DNA of 53,188 nucleotides from Pseudomonadota bacterium (GCA_021802545.1 JAJZRS010000019.1:1-53188); one strand, 5' to 3'; shown: positions 15,475 through 25,338, counted from the first letter of the stretch. Translations and numbers: made by a program. Notes: a model not told the origin generated them from the letters alone.

Positions 15475-17529
15475 ATGAAGAACAACCAACCTGTCACGCA
15501 GCGGGAAATCGAATACGATGAAAAACTAGCCCTCGTCTCGAAGACGGATCTCAAAGGGATCATCACGTACGTCAACGATGCCTTCGTGAAGCTATCCGGA
15601 TTCCCGAGGGAAGAGCTGATCGGCAAGAACCACAATATCGTGCGCCATCCGGACATGCCGCCCTGGGCATTCGAGGATTTGTGGCACACGGTCAAGAGCG
15701 GTCACCCCTGGCGCGGGATCGTCAAGAACCGCGCAAAGAACGGGGATCATTACTGGGTACGCGCCACCGTCAGCCCGATCACCCATGAAGGGAAAATCAC
15801 AGGCTATCTTTCGCTGAGGAAAAAACCCTCCAGATCGGAAATCTCGGATGCCGAGGCGCTGTACAAAAACCCGAAACCGCCCAGAAAGCGGCTCTCTCCC
15901 CTGGAATGGTTCGGCAACCTGTCGCTGCAGCTCAAGATCCAGCCCATCCTGTTGATCGTTCTTGTCGGCGCGACCTTCGCCGTCTATTACCAGATGCGAT
16001 CATCGATCATGGAAAACGTGCAAATGCGCGCTGAATCGACTGCCATGCAGGTGATCGATTCCGCCAACATGCTGATGGTCACGGGCATGATCTCGGACCC
16101 GAACAACCGCAAGCTGATGATCAAGAAGATCATCGAAGGACAGCATCTCAAGTCGCTCAGACTGCTCAGAACGGAACAGGTCGTGAGGCAGTTCGGCCCT
16201 GGGCTGCCAGAAGAGCACCTGAACGACCCGAAAGTCAGGGAAGTCATCGAGAATTCGGTGAAGGCGGGAAGGCCCATTCCCTATTTCTCGCTCGAGCATG
16301 TCGACGGCAAACCCGTCTTCCGGGCAATCACGCCCTACATCGAGTCGCACGACTTCCACGAAACGGACTGCCTGATGTGTCATCAGGTCAAGGTCGGGAG
16401 CTCGAACGGCGCATCCGAGATCGTCATCGATCTATCGAAAGAGTTCGGGCACCTCAACAGAATCATCGTCTATCTCACTGCAGGCCAGATTGTTCTCCAG
16501 CTTTTCCTCTATTTCTTTCTCGGCTGGATCGGCAGGCGCTTCGTCGCAGAACCGGTCGAAGAAACCAAGCGCCACCTCGAAGAAATCGTCAGCGGCGACC
16601 TCTCGCGTCCGGTCGACATTTCGAAGCGCGACGAAATGGGCGAATTGCTCTGCACGATCCAGTCGACCAAGGTGCTGATGGGCTCTGTCATCGACCAGAT
16701 CAGCTCTGTCGCCAATGAAATCGAACAGCGCTCCCATCACCTTTCAGACGCCTCGTTCCAGGCAAGCCAGGCAGCACAGGCCCAGTCCGAGGCTTCCCAC
16801 AACATGGCTTCAGGCATGGAGCAAATCTCCGTCAGCATCGACCATGTCTCGGAAAACGCCGACGAGGTGAGAACAATATCGGTCGATTCCAGCTCGATCG
16901 CTTCAAGCGGCGGCGAAACCGTGAACCAGCTGGTCTCCGATATGGCCTCGATCGGCACGGAAGTGGTTCAAGCGTCGGAAGCCATACTGTTGCTCGGGGA
17001 GAAAACGGATGAAATCAGGGGAATCGTCCAGGTGATTCGCGACATCGCAGACCAGACTAATCTCCTCGCCCTGAATGCGGCGATCGAGGCTGCAAGAGCA
17101 GGCGAGCAGGGAAGAGGATTCGCAGTCGTCGCTGACGAAGTCAGGAAACTCGCGGAAAAAACCAGCAGCTCGACCCAGGAAATTGCCACGACCATAGGCG
17201 GAATTCACGATGGAACGATGGATGCGATACGCATGATCGAGGTAGCAGTCGAAAAAGCAAAACATGGCGAAAAGCTGGCGGGCGCAGCGGGAGAAGCCAT
17301 CCTGGCGATAGGAGAAGGCGCGCAAAAAGTGAAGGTCGGCGTCGACGACATCTCGAGCTCGATCAGGGAGCAGAGCATCGCAAGCCGCGAAGTCGCTGCC
17401 AATGTCGAAAGAATCGCCCAGATGTCCGAAGAAAGCAGCGAAACCATCGCCCAGGTCGATGACACGGCGAAGACGCTGAAGGCGCTTGTCGAATCGCTTG
17501 AAGCGACGCTGGCAAGCTTCAGGATGTGA
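15475..17529 (+). CDS. PAS-containing methyl-accepting chemoreceptor with periplasmic c-type haem motif
   Basis: A 684-aa chemoreceptor. An Aer-like PAS domain (about 20-115; [13 protein letters not shown]) sits in the cytoplasm before the first membrane helix (about 157-175). A periplasmic domain (about 176-330) contains CLMCH (C299, C302, H303), a c-type haem attachment site, late in the domain. The second helix (about 328-352), HAMP and the signalling hairpin with the family core ([32 protein letters not shown]) follow. It starts 9 bases after the GGDEF-EAL gene. A covalently bound haem would sense redox state, O2, NO or a related ligand. A paralogue lies at 36992-39055. Confidence 0.93.
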   Translation: MKNNQPVTQREIEYDEKLALVSKTDLKGIITYVNDAFVKLSGFPREELIGKNHNIVRHPDMPPWAFEDLWHTVKSGHPWRGIVKNRAKNGDHYWVRATVSPITHEGKITGYLSLRKKPSRSEISDAEALYKNPKPPRKRLSPLEWFGNLSLQLKIQPILLIVLVGATFAVYYQMRSSIMENVQMRAESTAMQVIDSANMLMVTGMISDPNNRKLMIKKIIEGQHLKSLRLLRTEQVVRQFGPGLPEEHLNDPKVREVIENSVKAGRPIPYFSLEHVDGKPVFRAITPYIESHDFHETDCLMCHQVKVGSSNGASEIVIDLSKEFGHLNRIIVYLTAGQIVLQLFLYFFLGWIGRRFVAEPVEETKRHLEEIVSGDLSRPVDISKRDEMGELLCTIQSTKVLMGSVIDQISSVANEIEQRSHHLSDASFQASQAAQAQSEASHNMASGMEQISVSIDHVSENADEVRTISVDSSSIASSGGETVNQLVSDMASIGTEVVQASEAILLLGEKTDEIRGIVQVIRDIADQTNLLALNAAIEAARAGEQGRGFAVVADEVRKLAEKTSSSTQEIATTIGGIHDGTMDAIRMIEVAVEKAKHGEKLAGAAGEAILAIGEGAQKVKVGVDDISSSIREQSIASREVAANVERIAQMSEESSETIAQVDDTAKTLKALVESLEATLASFRM

Positions 17530-17628
17530 TCAGGCGAGCACCTTCACGACCTTGAATATCTCGAAAACCACGATGCCCACCGTAGCGATAGCGACAGCGA
17601 TCACTGCGTAGACAGAGCGCTTGGACAT
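17530..17628 (-). CDS. Tiny single-helix membrane protein (32 aa)
   Basis: Encodes MSKRSVYAVIAVAIATVGIVV followed by EIFKVVKVLA, one membrane helix with a positive N-terminus. The ATG overlaps the TGA of the 46-aa ORF just upstream (TGATG), which suggests translational coupling. The stop abuts the convergent chemoreceptor stop at 17529. No family is recognised. Confidence 0.5.
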   Translation of the reverse strand: MSKRSVYAVIAVAIATVGIVVFEIFKVVKVLA

Positions 17629-17768
17629 CAGAAAACCATCAGTCCGATGATGCCGAGCAGCAGTACGATGCCCGTCCCCAGCACGATCAACCCGCCAGGC
17701 AGAACCTTGGGCAGAAGCGCTATAGCCAGAAACGCGATCAAAACGCCGATTGCCAATTGTTTGAACAT
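17628..17768 (-). CDS. Small two-helix membrane protein (46 aa)
   Basis: Starts with MFKQLAIGVLIAFLAIALLP, then a short PGG turn and a second hydrophobic stretch ending GLMVF. It is preceded by a very strong ribosome-binding site (AAAGGAGG, reverse strand at about 17773-17780). It is coupled to the 32-aa ORF downstream and lies between the convergent chemoreceptor and the upstream GGDEF-EAL gene on the same strand. No family is recognised; roles such as a membrane sensor adaptor would be guesswork. Confidence 0.6.
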   Translation of the reverse strand: MFKQLAIGVLIAFLAIALLPKVLPGGLIVLGTGIVLLLGIIGLMVF

Positions 17769-17821
17769 TCCCCCTCCTTTTTGTCATTATGACGCAAAAT
17801 ACGGGAATAAGTTTCATCGTA

Positions 17822-20674
17822 TCAAAGATCCCCCTCGAATTCATCGATGGGAACAGGCTTCCCGAACAGGTATCCCTGGAAGCTGTGGCAGCCGTGCTTC
17901 TTGAGCAGCCTGAACTGCTCTTTAGTTTCAACGCCTTCGGAAATGACATCCATGCCGATGATTCTGCCCATTTCGATGATCGTCTTGACGATCGCCTCCT
18001 TGCTTTCGTCGTTTGCGATTTCCTTCACGAAACTCTGATCGATTTTCAGCCGGTTGATCGGCAGCCTGAACAGGTAGGAAAGCGAAGAATAGCCCGTGCC
18101 GAAGTCGTCCATGGAAAGCGAAACCCCCATTTTCTTGAGCGCGTTCATCTTGGCGATGGAGTCTTCGACATCATCGAGCAAAACGCTTTCAGTGATTTCG
18201 ATGTCGACGAGCGAAATGTCGAAGCGCCTGCCGCTCAAAAGCGCCCTCATGTCGGAGACGAAATTGTCCTGCTTGAACTCCTTGCCGCTCACGTTGAATG
18301 AAACATGGAGGCGCCTTGCATCTTCACGCTCTTGCCAAAGCTCGAGTTGCCTGCATACCGATTCACGCACCCATTTTCCGATCTGGATGATGAGCCCCGT
18401 CTCCTCGCAAAGCGGTATGAAGCTGGAAGGCGAAATCATCCCCTTCTCCGGGTGCATCCATCTGATGAGCGCCTCAGCGCCGATCGCCTTTCCGTTCCCG
18501 TCCACTTTCTTCTGGTAATAAAGCGAGAAATCTCCCTGCTCGAGTGCACGGTGGAGTTCTCTTTCCGTCTCTGTGCGCCTCTCAAGCTCGGACTGCATGG
18601 CCGGATCGAAGAAGCGCACCGATTTTCTTCCCGATATCTTGGCCTGATACATCGCCATGTCGGCATGCCTCAGCACCTCGTCGCTTTCCGTCTCGCTTCC
18701 ATCGAAAAGGCTCACGCCGACGCTCCCGGAGCAATGGTATTCCTTCCCCTGCATCCTGTAGGGTTTGGCAAGCGTCGCCGCGATCTTTTCGGCAACCCGT
18801 TTGGCCATTGACGCGGCCTGATTCATGCCGGGATTGAGTTCCTCGATGATCACAACGAATTCGTCGCCCCCGAGCCTCGAGATGGTGTCCTCTTCCCTTA
18901 CCGCCCTTCTTATCCTTTCGGCTGCCTCCTTGAGAAGGCCGTCTCCCGTCTCGTGCCCATAGGTGTCGTTGACTGCCTTGAAATTGTCCAGGTCGATGAA
19001 AAGGAGCGCGCCGTATATCTTGCTTCTTGCGCTCGATGCGAGCGCATGACCCAGCCTGTCCAGGAGCAGCCTCCTGTTCGGCAGCCTGGTCAAGGGATCG
19101 TAAAACGCGAGATGGTATATCCTGTCCTGGGCTTCTTTCTGGGTTGAGATGTCGGAAAAGCTCGCGACAAAATGGCTCACCGCCCCTTCGCTGTTTTTCA
19201 CTCCGGATATGCTGAGCCATTCGGGATAGATCTCCCCGTTCTTTCTCCTGTTCCAGATCTCGCCCTGCCATTGCCCCATCTTGTTGAGTTCTGCCCACAT
19301 CTGCTTGTAGAAATCCTTCCCCTGCCTTCCCGACTGCAGGATCTTCGGATTCTTTCCGTACACCTCATCCTGCGTGTAGCCCGTCACCTTCGTGAACGAT
19401 TCGTTCACCTTGAGGATGTTCGCCCTGGAATCGGTCACGATGACACCTTCCCTCGATTCGAACACCTTGGCGGCGATGCGCAGTTCCTCCTCGGCGTGCC
19501 TGCTTTCCGTGACATCCCGGAAATGCCATGCCCGCCCGAAATAATGCCCGTCCCTGGAAAAAATAGGACAGGTATACCTGTCAATTATTCTTCCGCCGGC
19601 AAGCAATACTTCGTCGCGCCCCTCAAGCTCCCTGCTCCCGTAAAGCTCCCTCACCCTGGCCATGAATGCTTCGGGGTCCTTCACCATGCCTGCTGCATAG
19701 TTCAGCATTTCTTCGTCGTCGCCTGCCTCGACGAGCGACTCGGGAATGCCGAACAGATCGATGAACTGCCTGTTGGTGGACACGATCTTCATGTTTTCGT
19801 CGACGATGAGTATGCCGTCAGGAGAAGTCTCATGATGGATGGAAAGGACCGCATTCTTGAACTCGAGTTCGGCCAGGGCTTCCATTCTTTTGGTGATGTC
19901 CCTGAACGTGGTGAAAACCTGACTCTTTCCTGAAATTTTCTGGGACTTGGTCTCAAGGCTGAGCCAGACATGCTGCATTTTTTCAGGATTGTAGATTCTC
20001 ATCACGACTTCCCCCCGACCCTCGAGATGGGCGAGTTCCTCTTCCTGAAAAGCCGACCCGTCTTCCTTGACCGGATCAAGCCATGGGGAAGATGACAAGG
20101 ATTCGAATTGACGTCCGAGAATGCGCAATGCGGCCGGATTGGCTGAAACGACTTTCCCTTCCGCGTCCTGGTAGAGCGCGCCTTCCGCCATGGTCACGAA
20201 AAGGCGCTTGTACTTCTCGCCGCGCTCCTGCGCGATCTTCGCGAGTCTTCTGTTCGCCTCATACAGCTCGCCTTCGACATGCATGTTCTCAAGATGGAGC
20301 GCAGCCAGGCTTGCAGTATTGGCCACAAAGGGAAAATAGGGATCGAAAGCCTTTGGATCGGAAATCCTGAAGAACAGTCCGCCGAAATCCATGCCGGATG
20401 CGGACATGGCGATTTTCCTGATCAGGGTGCCTTCGACAGGGCAGAAACTTTCACAGGTTCTTTCCGCGTCTTCGCCTGCGTAACGGCAGCAATCCTTTCT
20501 CGAAAAGGCGATAAGCATGCCGTCCTTACAGAAGGCAAGGCTCTCTACACCAGGAAGGAGGGAGAGCCCTTCGACAATCAATTCAGCGAGGTGTTTTTCA
20601 TCCGTGGCGGCATGAAATCCATTCTGGAGAATCAGTATTCTTCCCAGAATCGATGATTGGATGTTTTGCAGCAT
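17822..20674 (-). CDS. Multi-PAS GGDEF-EAL protein
   Basis: A 950-aa soluble c-di-GMP protein. The N-terminal about 150 residues form a GAF-like region with a cysteine cluster ([22 protein letters not shown]) that could bind a metal or respond to redox. Three PAS/PAC modules follow (about 155-510). The GGDEF domain keeps LGGDEF and the inhibitory REED site, and the EAL domain keeps [15 protein letters not shown] and KID, so both activities look intact. The gene begins at the base after the MEDS gene's stop, so the two are surely co-transcribed. The MEDS protein may deliver its signal. Confidence 0.92.
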   Translation of the reverse strand: MLQNIQSSILGRILILQNGFHAATDEKHLAELIVEGLSLLPGVESLAFCKDGMLIAFSRKDCCRYAGEDAERTCESFCPVEGTLIRKIAMSASGMDFGGLFFRISDPKAFDPYFPFVANTASLAALHLENMHVEGELYEANRRLAKIAQERGEKYKRLFVTMAEGALYQDAEGKVVSANPAALRILGRQFESLSSSPWLDPVKEDGSAFQEEELAHLEGRGEVVMRIYNPEKMQHVWLSLETKSQKISGKSQVFTTFRDITKRMEALAELEFKNAVLSIHHETSPDGILIVDENMKIVSTNRQFIDLFGIPESLVEAGDDEEMLNYAAGMVKDPEAFMARVRELYGSRELEGRDEVLLAGGRIIDRYTCPIFSRDGHYFGRAWHFRDVTESRHAEEELRIAAKVFESREGVIVTDSRANILKVNESFTKVTGYTQDEVYGKNPKILQSGRQGKDFYKQMWAELNKMGQWQGEIWNRRKNGEIYPEWLSISGVKNSEGAVSHFVASFSDISTQKEAQDRIYHLAFYDPLTRLPNRRLLLDRLGHALASSARSKIYGALLFIDLDNFKAVNDTYGHETGDGLLKEAAERIRRAVREEDTISRLGGDEFVVIIEELNPGMNQAASMAKRVAEKIAATLAKPYRMQGKEYHCSGSVGVSLFDGSETESDEVLRHADMAMYQAKISGRKSVRFFDPAMQSELERRTETERELHRALEQGDFSLYYQKKVDGNGKAIGAEALIRWMHPEKGMISPSSFIPLCEETGLIIQIGKWVRESVCRQLELWQEREDARRLHVSFNVSGKEFKQDNFVSDMRALLSGRRFDISLVDIEITESVLLDDVEDSIAKMNALKKMGVSLSMDDFGTGYSSLSYLFRLPINRLKIDQSFVKEIANDESKEAIVKTIIEMGRIIGMDVISEGVETKEQFRLLKKHGCHSFQGYLFGKPVPIDEFEGDL

Positions 20675-21298
20675 TCATGACCTCGCCAGGAATTCCCTGA
20701 GAAAGTCTCCCGGTGCAATGTAGAACGGATTCCAGACAAGCTGCCCCTTGACGATCGTCACGGGATGGATGCTCAAAATATCCATCAGCATCTGGCCGCT
20801 GAAGCGGTGGGCATCGTATTGGCAACAGGCGGTGAAGGGATGATCCGAGACGATCTGATTGACTCTCGCCTCGTACTCGATCAGGTCGGCTTCGGATGCA
20901 TGAGTTTCAAGCGCCCAGGCCATGTCTCCTGCACCGCGCGCACCCTGGTATCCTTCATCCAGAGCGTCGAGATAGAAACTACGGATGGCTTCCAGCATTC
21001 TGGACTTGTCGAAATTCCCGGTCGGGCAATATGCGCTCCTTGCATCGAGGGCGGAAAGGCCGCTGACGTCCATGCCCATTTCTTCCAGATTCCGCTTCAT
21101 CTCGTCGGGCGTCAATGCATTGACCAGGCAGAGCACTTTTTCCCTGGATTCCAGCCCGCTTCCGATGAATTTGGTCATCACCCTGTTCCGCTCCACTTCG
21201 TCGCTGTAGAGATGGCAGATGTGCAGCCCTTCTGAAACAGGCTCGTTCGTGAAGCCGAGTAACACCTTCCTTTGGCCCATACACATGCTGCTCCCCAT
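20675..21298 (-). CDS. MEDS-domain (DcmR-like) sensory protein
   Basis: A 207-aa protein matching the MEDS family (methanogen/methylotroph DcmR sensory domain), with family-like segments GLHICHLYSDEVERNRV and DMAWALE and a C-terminal Cys-containing stretch (FTACCQYD). MEDS domains are RecA-like sensor modules that probably bind hydrocarbon derivatives or nucleotides and usually pair with signalling outputs. There is no kinase or DNA-binding domain here. The stop codon directly adjoins the GGDEF-EAL start codon, so that protein is the likely output partner. It has several possible starts near the N-terminus (M1, M5, M7). Confidence 0.82.
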   Translation of the reverse strand: MGSSMCMGQRKVLLGFTNEPVSEGLHICHLYSDEVERNRVMTKFIGSGLESREKVLCLVNALTPDEMKRNLEEMGMDVSGLSALDARSAYCPTGNFDKSRMLEAIRSFYLDALDEGYQGARGAGDMAWALETHASEADLIEYEARVNQIVSDHPFTACCQYDAHRFSGQMLMDILSIHPVTIVKGQLVWNPFYIAPGDFLREFLARS

Positions 21299-21408
21299 AT
21301 TGTTATTATTAGCATTAGTTCTATCCTTCCAATATTAGTTCCATATCGTAAAAATGGGTAACTGTCAGTTCTTGCAGGTTTTTCAAGCTTTTCCAGGAAG
21401 CGTTCGGG

Positions 21409-22515
21409 TCAATCACGTTTGAAAGGCCCGCGGATTTCATTCATCCTCTCTTCCATCCCGCCCTTTTCGGCATCCAGAAACTGCGCCACGGCATTCGCGA
21501 ATCCTTCATGGAAGAGCATGTGGGAGGAGCGCGTCAGGACGGGCATGAATCCCCTGGATACCTTGTGCAAGCCTTGCGCTCCCCCTTCGAAGATGTCGAT
21601 CTTGTTTTCTATGCAGTATTCGATCCCCTGGTAATAGCATGTCTCGAAATGCAGGCCATCGTGATTTTCGATCGCTCCCCAGTACCTGCCGTATAGTTTT
21701 TTTCGGTCGACGATGTTGAGGGAGCATGCGATCGGCTTCCCTTCCCTTTTCGCGATCACCATGAGCAGGTTATCGGGCATCGAGCCGCCTATTCTCAGAA
21801 AGAATTCGAGATTGAGATAGGGGGAAGAACCGTGCTCGTGATAGGTTCTTTCGTAGCACGAATGGAAGAAGGCCCATTCTGCTTCCGTAAGCTCCCGAGC
21901 GTGCTTTCTCTCGAAGCTCATATTTTCCAGTTTCTTCCTCTCCTGCCTGATCTTCTTGCGTTTTTCGCGCTCGAGCCGGGAGAGAAATTCATCGAAATCT
22001 TCATACCCCTCGTTGCGCCAATGGAACTGCATCCCGCATCTTTCCATCATGCCCGCTTCGGTCAATTCGGACATTTCAGACGCCTCGGGAAAAAGCACGT
22101 GAAGGCCGGACGAATCCGTTCCCGATGCAAGCCCCATCGCCGCGTCCAGCAGCGTCATCCTGTCAGCGCGATTATCGGCAAGCAGCCTGGGGCTCGTGAC
22201 CGGAGTAAAGGGAATGCAGGAAACGAGCTTGGGGTAATAGCGCACCCCATGCCGCCTGTAAGCTTCCGCCCAGGACCAGTCGAAGACGTATTCTCCCCAT
22301 GAATGCGTCTTGAGATACAGGATCATCGCCGCGTCCAGTCTGCCTTCGCGCCATAGCGTCGGAAAAAGCGGCACCCAGCCGCTCCTTTCCGAGACGCAAC
22401 TTGAGTCGTGCAATGCGGAAATGAATGAATGGGAGAGATGGGGCAGGTTGCCGGCAAGCAGATCCCATTCTTGCGGCGAAATGCCATCTAGCGTTTCGAC
22501 AATGCGTATTTCCAT
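21409..22515 (-). CDS. FemAB/GNAT-like N-acyltransferase (DUF482 family)
   Basis: A 368-aa protein of the PF04339 type (FemAB-like, GNAT superfamily). Characteristic segments are an HSFISALHDSSCVSERSGW-like opening, YFDW-like aromatic stretches, and the second half with YERTYHEHGSSPYLN and GRYWGA. Members are thought to transfer an acyl or aminoacyl group, often annotated as peptidoglycan-related, but substrates are not established. It ends the minus-strand run after the glycine/histidine-rich protein, 3 bases away. Confidence 0.8.
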   Translation of the reverse strand: MEIRIVETLDGISPQEWDLLAGNLPHLSHSFISALHDSSCVSERSGWVPLFPTLWREGRLDAAMILYLKTHSWGEYVFDWSWAEAYRRHGVRYYPKLVSCIPFTPVTSPRLLADNRADRMTLLDAAMGLASGTDSSGLHVLFPEASEMSELTEAGMMERCGMQFHWRNEGYEDFDEFLSRLEREKRKKIRQERKKLENMSFERKHARELTEAEWAFFHSCYERTYHEHGSSPYLNLEFFLRIGGSMPDNLLMVIAKREGKPIACSLNIVDRKKLYGRYWGAIENHDGLHFETCYYQGIEYCIENKIDIFEGGAQGLHKVSRGFMPVLTRSSHMLFHEGFANAVAQFLDAEKGGMEERMNEIRGPFKRD

Positions 22516-22518
22516 CCT

Positions 22519-22902
22519 TCATCTGTCCGTATTCGGTCCGTATCCATTGTAATAGGTAACCGGTCCATACGTGACCGCCCCTGGCGCGAAATAGATCACC
22601 TGAGGCTGGATGACGACGGGAGGAGACGCATAGACGGGCGGCGCAACGTAAATTGGAGCGGGAGAATAATAGACGGGAGGCTGGGCCAGCATCATGCCGC
22701 CTAGCAGCCCTGCGCCGAACCAGAACGGGTCGTCGTCCCACCCTCCACGCCAGCCCTCTCCACGCCAGCCTCCGTATCCATGCCCGTAACCGTGCCAACC
22801 CCCTCCGTGCCAACCCCCTCCGTGCCAGCCTCCATGCCATCTTTCGGCATGTGCGGACCCAGATGCCAACAAGGCGAGCAGCAATAAAATGACTTTTTTC
22901 AT
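22519..22902 (-). CDS. Secreted Gly/Trp/His-rich repeat protein
   Basis: A 127-aa protein with a clear signal peptide (MKKVILLLLALLASGSAHA), then a low-complexity region built of GWHGG units and a C-terminal half rich in Pro, Tyr and Val (PPVYYSPAPIYVAPP). Such proteins are common, exported and functionally uncharacterised. The histidines could bind metal. A strong AAGGAGG ribosome site precedes the ATG. It is divergent from the CBS gene and 3 bases upstream of the FemAB-like gene. Confidence 0.75.
   Translation of the reverse strand: MKKVILLLLALLASGSAHAERWHGGWHGGGWHGGGWHGYGHGYGGWRGEGWRGGWDDDPFWFGAGLLGGMMLAQPPVYYSPAPIYVAPPVYASPPVVIQPQVIYFAPGAVTYGPVTYYNGYGPNTDR
22790..22826. repeat. Short 15-bp tandem repeats coding GWHGG
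   Basis: The 15-base unit CGTGCCAACCCCCTC occurs at 22791-22805 and 22806-22820, followed by a degenerate third copy. On the minus strand it encodes Gly-Trp-His-Gly-Gly repeats of the secreted protein, and it is a likely site of slippage length variation. Confidence 0.8.
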
Positions 22903-23006
22903 TCAGGCCTCCTTTTTCCATTCGATCCATGCCAGGGATGCAAAGTTCATTGACTTTCCGCTCTCTTCATCTAAACAGAAATCATGTGAATGAAAAAGGA
23001 GGAAAC

Positions 23007-23456
23007 ATGCCCGTCGGAGAATTGTGCACAAGGGAAGTCGTCGTCGCATCCAGGTCTGACAGCGTGCGGGAAGCAGCCCAACTCATGAGGCAGCATCATG
23101 TCGGTGACGTCGTGATCGTGGAGGACGCTGACGGTTTGAAAAAGCCGATAGGCCTCGTCACGGACAGGGATCTCGTCGTCGAAGTGTTGGCTGAAGGAAT
23201 CGATCCTGAATCGATAGCGCTCGGCGAAATCATGTCGACAGAACTTGCCTCGATAGGCGAGGAGAAAGGCATTTTCGAAGCCATTCAGTACATGAAAAAC
23301 CGGGGAGTCAGAAGGCTTCCCGTCGTAGGCCAAGAAGGGCAGCTGATCGGCATTTTGGCGCTCGACGATCTTCTCGATCTGATTTCGGAAGAGCTTTCCG
23401 GACTCTCCCATCTTGTGAAGAACGAGGAAAGACGGGAAAGAAGGACCCGTCTCTAG
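23007..23456 (+). CDS. Two-CBS-domain protein
   Basis: A 149-aa protein consisting of a tandem CBS (Bateman) module: CBS1 about 8-65 and CBS2 about 75-132 (IMSTELASIGEE and GVRRLPVVGQEGQLIGILALDDLLDL). Such modules bind adenine nucleotides and regulate partner proteins. No enzymatic domain is attached. The ATG at 23007 follows AAAAAGGAGGAAAC, a strong ribosome site. The 3' end overlaps the convergent DUF3820 gene by 4 bases. The partner protein is unknown. Confidence 0.9.
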   Translation: MPVGELCTREVVVASRSDSVREAAQLMRQHHVGDVVIVEDADGLKKPIGLVTDRDLVVEVLAEGIDPESIALGEIMSTELASIGEEKGIFEAIQYMKNRGVRRLPVVGQEGQLIGILALDDLLDLISEELSGLSHLVKNEERRERRTRL

Positions 23457-23653
23457 CGCAACGGGTCGAGCAGGTGTTTCAGTCCGTTGTGGTCAATCTC
23501 CTGCATGAGCGCGAGAAGCCGGCCTATCTCGCCTTCCGGGAATCCTTTTCTTGCAAACCAATTGAGGTAGTTTCCGGGAAGGTCCGCGATCTTCCTCCCC
23601 TTGTACTTGCCGTAGGGCATGACGGTTCTGACGAGCTTCTCCAGATCTTCCAT
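23453..23653 (-). CDS. DUF3820 family protein
   Basis: A 66-aa protein matching DUF3820, with MPYGKYKGRKIADLPGNYLNWF and a helical tail. The motif resembles the exonuclease-associated PFGKYKG segment. Family members are annotated only as putative quorum-sensing-regulated virulence factors or hypothetical, so no function is assigned. It is convergent with the CBS gene (4-base overlap). Confidence 0.85.
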   Translation of the reverse strand: MEDLEKLVRTVMPYGKYKGRKIADLPGNYLNWFARKGFPEGEIGRLLALMQEIDHNGLKHLLDPLR

Positions 23654-23746
23654 GTTACAAAGTTTAACACTATGTTACCCTAAATTCAGGAACATAAACC
23701 TACAATGGGAATCGAAAGAGTATCAAGTCAAGTAAGGGAGACAATA

Positions 23747-24097
23747 ATGAAAACGGCACTGATTGCAGTTTCTCTCGCAGCATCGCTCGTCTCGATTCCC
23801 GCCCACGCAGACATCACCGGCGGCGGGGTGCTGGGTGCGATAGCAGGCGGCCTCCTGGGATCCCAGGTCGGTCAGGGCAACGGCAGGATTGCAGCATCCG
23901 CCCTTGGCGCGGTGCTCGGCTTCAACGCGGGCCAGGCGCAATCCTATTCCCAGCCCTACTATGCGCCTCCCAGGACATATTACGCGCCTCCGCCCCAGGT
24001 CTACTATTCACAGCCGCCCGTCGTCTATTACGCTCCCGCGAGGCGCTGGGGTGACGACGACCGTCGCTACCGCGGCCGTTGGGGCGACGACGACTGA
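23747..24097 (+). CDS. Secreted glycine-zipper protein
   Basis: A 116-aa protein with a signal peptide (about 1-20, ending in AHA), a glycine-zipper 2TM-like segment (GGGVLGAIAGGLLGSQVGQGNGR) and a Tyr/Pro-rich, then Arg/Asp-rich tail. Glycine-zipper envelope proteins insert in or associate with the outer membrane, and function is generally unproven. The start at 23747 follows AAGGGAG; an upstream in-frame ATG (23705) would spoil the signal peptide. Confidence 0.82.
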   Translation: MKTALIAVSLAASLVSIPAHADITGGGVLGAIAGGLLGSQVGQGNGRIAASALGAVLGFNAGQAQSYSQPYYAPPRTYYAPPPQVYYSQPPVVYYAPARRWGDDDRRYRGRWGDDD

Positions 24098-24101
24098 TTC
24101 A

Positions 24102-24467
24102 TCAGGCCGCCGCGCCGTAATGCGCGGCAGCCCTGACCCCCAGACCTGCGTCGTTGAAATGGATCGTCTCGCAGACGAGCGTTCTTCCAACGCTTCTGTA
24201 GTGGATGACGATGCTGCTCACGCCAGCATAGGCCGCGATCAGCTCGAATTGCAAAGGCGGCGCTGCATCCAGTCCCATCCGCCAGTAAGGTCTTATTTTT
24301 TCCTTCCCGCACAATTTCCCGGACGGCTCGCCCATGCGCTCGACGATCAATGGGGATTCCATTTCGAAGTCATCCGCGTAATGGGATAGGATGCGCTCGA
24401 TGTCGTGGGAATTCCAAGCCGTTATCCATTCTGCAGCGAACTCCTCAGACCATTTTCTGTCCATCAT
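24102..24467 (-). CDS. SnoaL-like/NTF2-fold protein
   Basis: A 121-aa NTF2-like protein: AAEWITAWNSHDIERILSHYADDFEMESP is the classic first half of a SnoaL-like domain, and the second half continues with VIHYRSVG. Members include isomerases and many uncharacterised proteins. It ends 4 bases from the convergent glycine-zipper gene. The substrate is unknown. Confidence 0.83.
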   Translation of the reverse strand: MMDRKWSEEFAAEWITAWNSHDIERILSHYADDFEMESPLIVERMGEPSGKLCGKEKIRPYWRMGLDAAPPLQFELIAAYAGVSSIVIHYRSVGRTLVCETIHFNDAGLGVRAAAHYGAAA

Positions 24468-24499
24468 GACTCCCCGAAGCAGAGACGTTACTTGAATGA

Positions 24500-24937
24500 C
24501 TAAAGGGCGAGTTTCATTCTTTTGTGGGGAATGCCCGCATCCATGAAGACTTCACCTTCTTCTGCAAAACCGAGCCTTGCATAAAACGGCATCGACTCGA
24601 TCTGCGCATCCAGTATCGCGTCGTGGAATTCGCCCCTGGCTGCATGCTCGATCGCCATTTTCATCAGCCTGGTGCCGAGGCCCTTTTTTCGATAGGCCTG
24701 CCTGACCGCGACCCGGCCTATCTTGATCGATTCCCCATGGGGCGATAGCCGCAACGTTGCGACGGCTTCATCGTCTTTCAGCACGAGAAGATGGAACGCC
24801 GTCCTGTCGTCTTCGTCGATTTCGAGTTCCTCAGGAACATGCTGCTCAATGACGAAAACCTCGCGGCGAAGATCCAGCGCCTTTTCCATCCAGGGAGAAG
24901 ACCAGATGATGGGCCTGATGGAAAATTCCTCTTCCAT
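24500..24937 (-). CDS. GNAT-family N-acetyltransferase
   Basis: A 145-aa ElaA/YjcF-like GNAT protein. The acetyl-CoA-binding motif is RVAVRQAYRKKGLGTRLM, with a FYARLGF C-terminal motif. The ATG at 24937 overlaps the TGA of the upstream DUF2721 gene (TGATG), so the two are translationally coupled. It is the last gene of the chain that begins with Anbu. The substrate is unknown. Confidence 0.9.
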   Translation of the reverse strand: MEEEFSIRPIIWSSPWMEKALDLRREVFVIEQHVPEELEIDEDDRTAFHLLVLKDDEAVATLRLSPHGESIKIGRVAVRQAYRKKGLGTRLMKMAIEHAARGEFHDAILDAQIESMPFYARLGFAEEGEVFMDAGIPHKRMKLAL

Positions 24938-25338
24938 CAGCGCAGCCTGATGATGCCCGTCGCCAGCGCGATTTCCCGCAAGAAACAGATAAGCCCGGCT
25001 GTAAGTGCGAACATGGCGGCAATGAAGAATAATGCGATGGTGCCCGACGGGTCCTTGCCCAGTTCGGAGCCGATGAAGAGCGCTGCGATCACGATGCACA
25101 CGAGGAGCGCGCAGACCGTGCAGAGGCTGATCGCCCAATGTATCCAGCGCGATCGCCTCAACAGGACTGCCATCTCTTCGCCGTGCTTTCCCGCATCATT
25201 TTCGATGGCCCTGAATCTGTCGATCACGCGCCCGAGCCGGGTAGAGAGCACGCTCAAAAAAGCGCCCACCCCGGTCAGGAGGAAGACCGGGGCGACTGCC
25301 TGCTGGATGGCGTACGCGACGCTGACGACTTCGCTCAT
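24937..25338 (-). CDS. DUF2721 membrane protein
   Basis: A 133-aa protein with three hydrophobic segments (about 8-32, 65-90 and 100-128) separated by a basic/acidic linker containing TRLGRVIDRFR, the DUF2721 hallmark. No biochemical function is known for the family. The start (ATGA) overlaps the MazG stop and its own stop overlaps the GNAT start. Confidence 0.88.
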   Translation of the reverse strand: MSEVVSVAYAIQQAVAPVFLLTGVGAFLSVLSTRLGRVIDRFRAIENDAGKHGEEMAVLLRRSRWIHWAISLCTVCALLVCIVIAALFIGSELGKDPSGTIALFFIAAMFALTAGLICFLREIALATGIIRLR

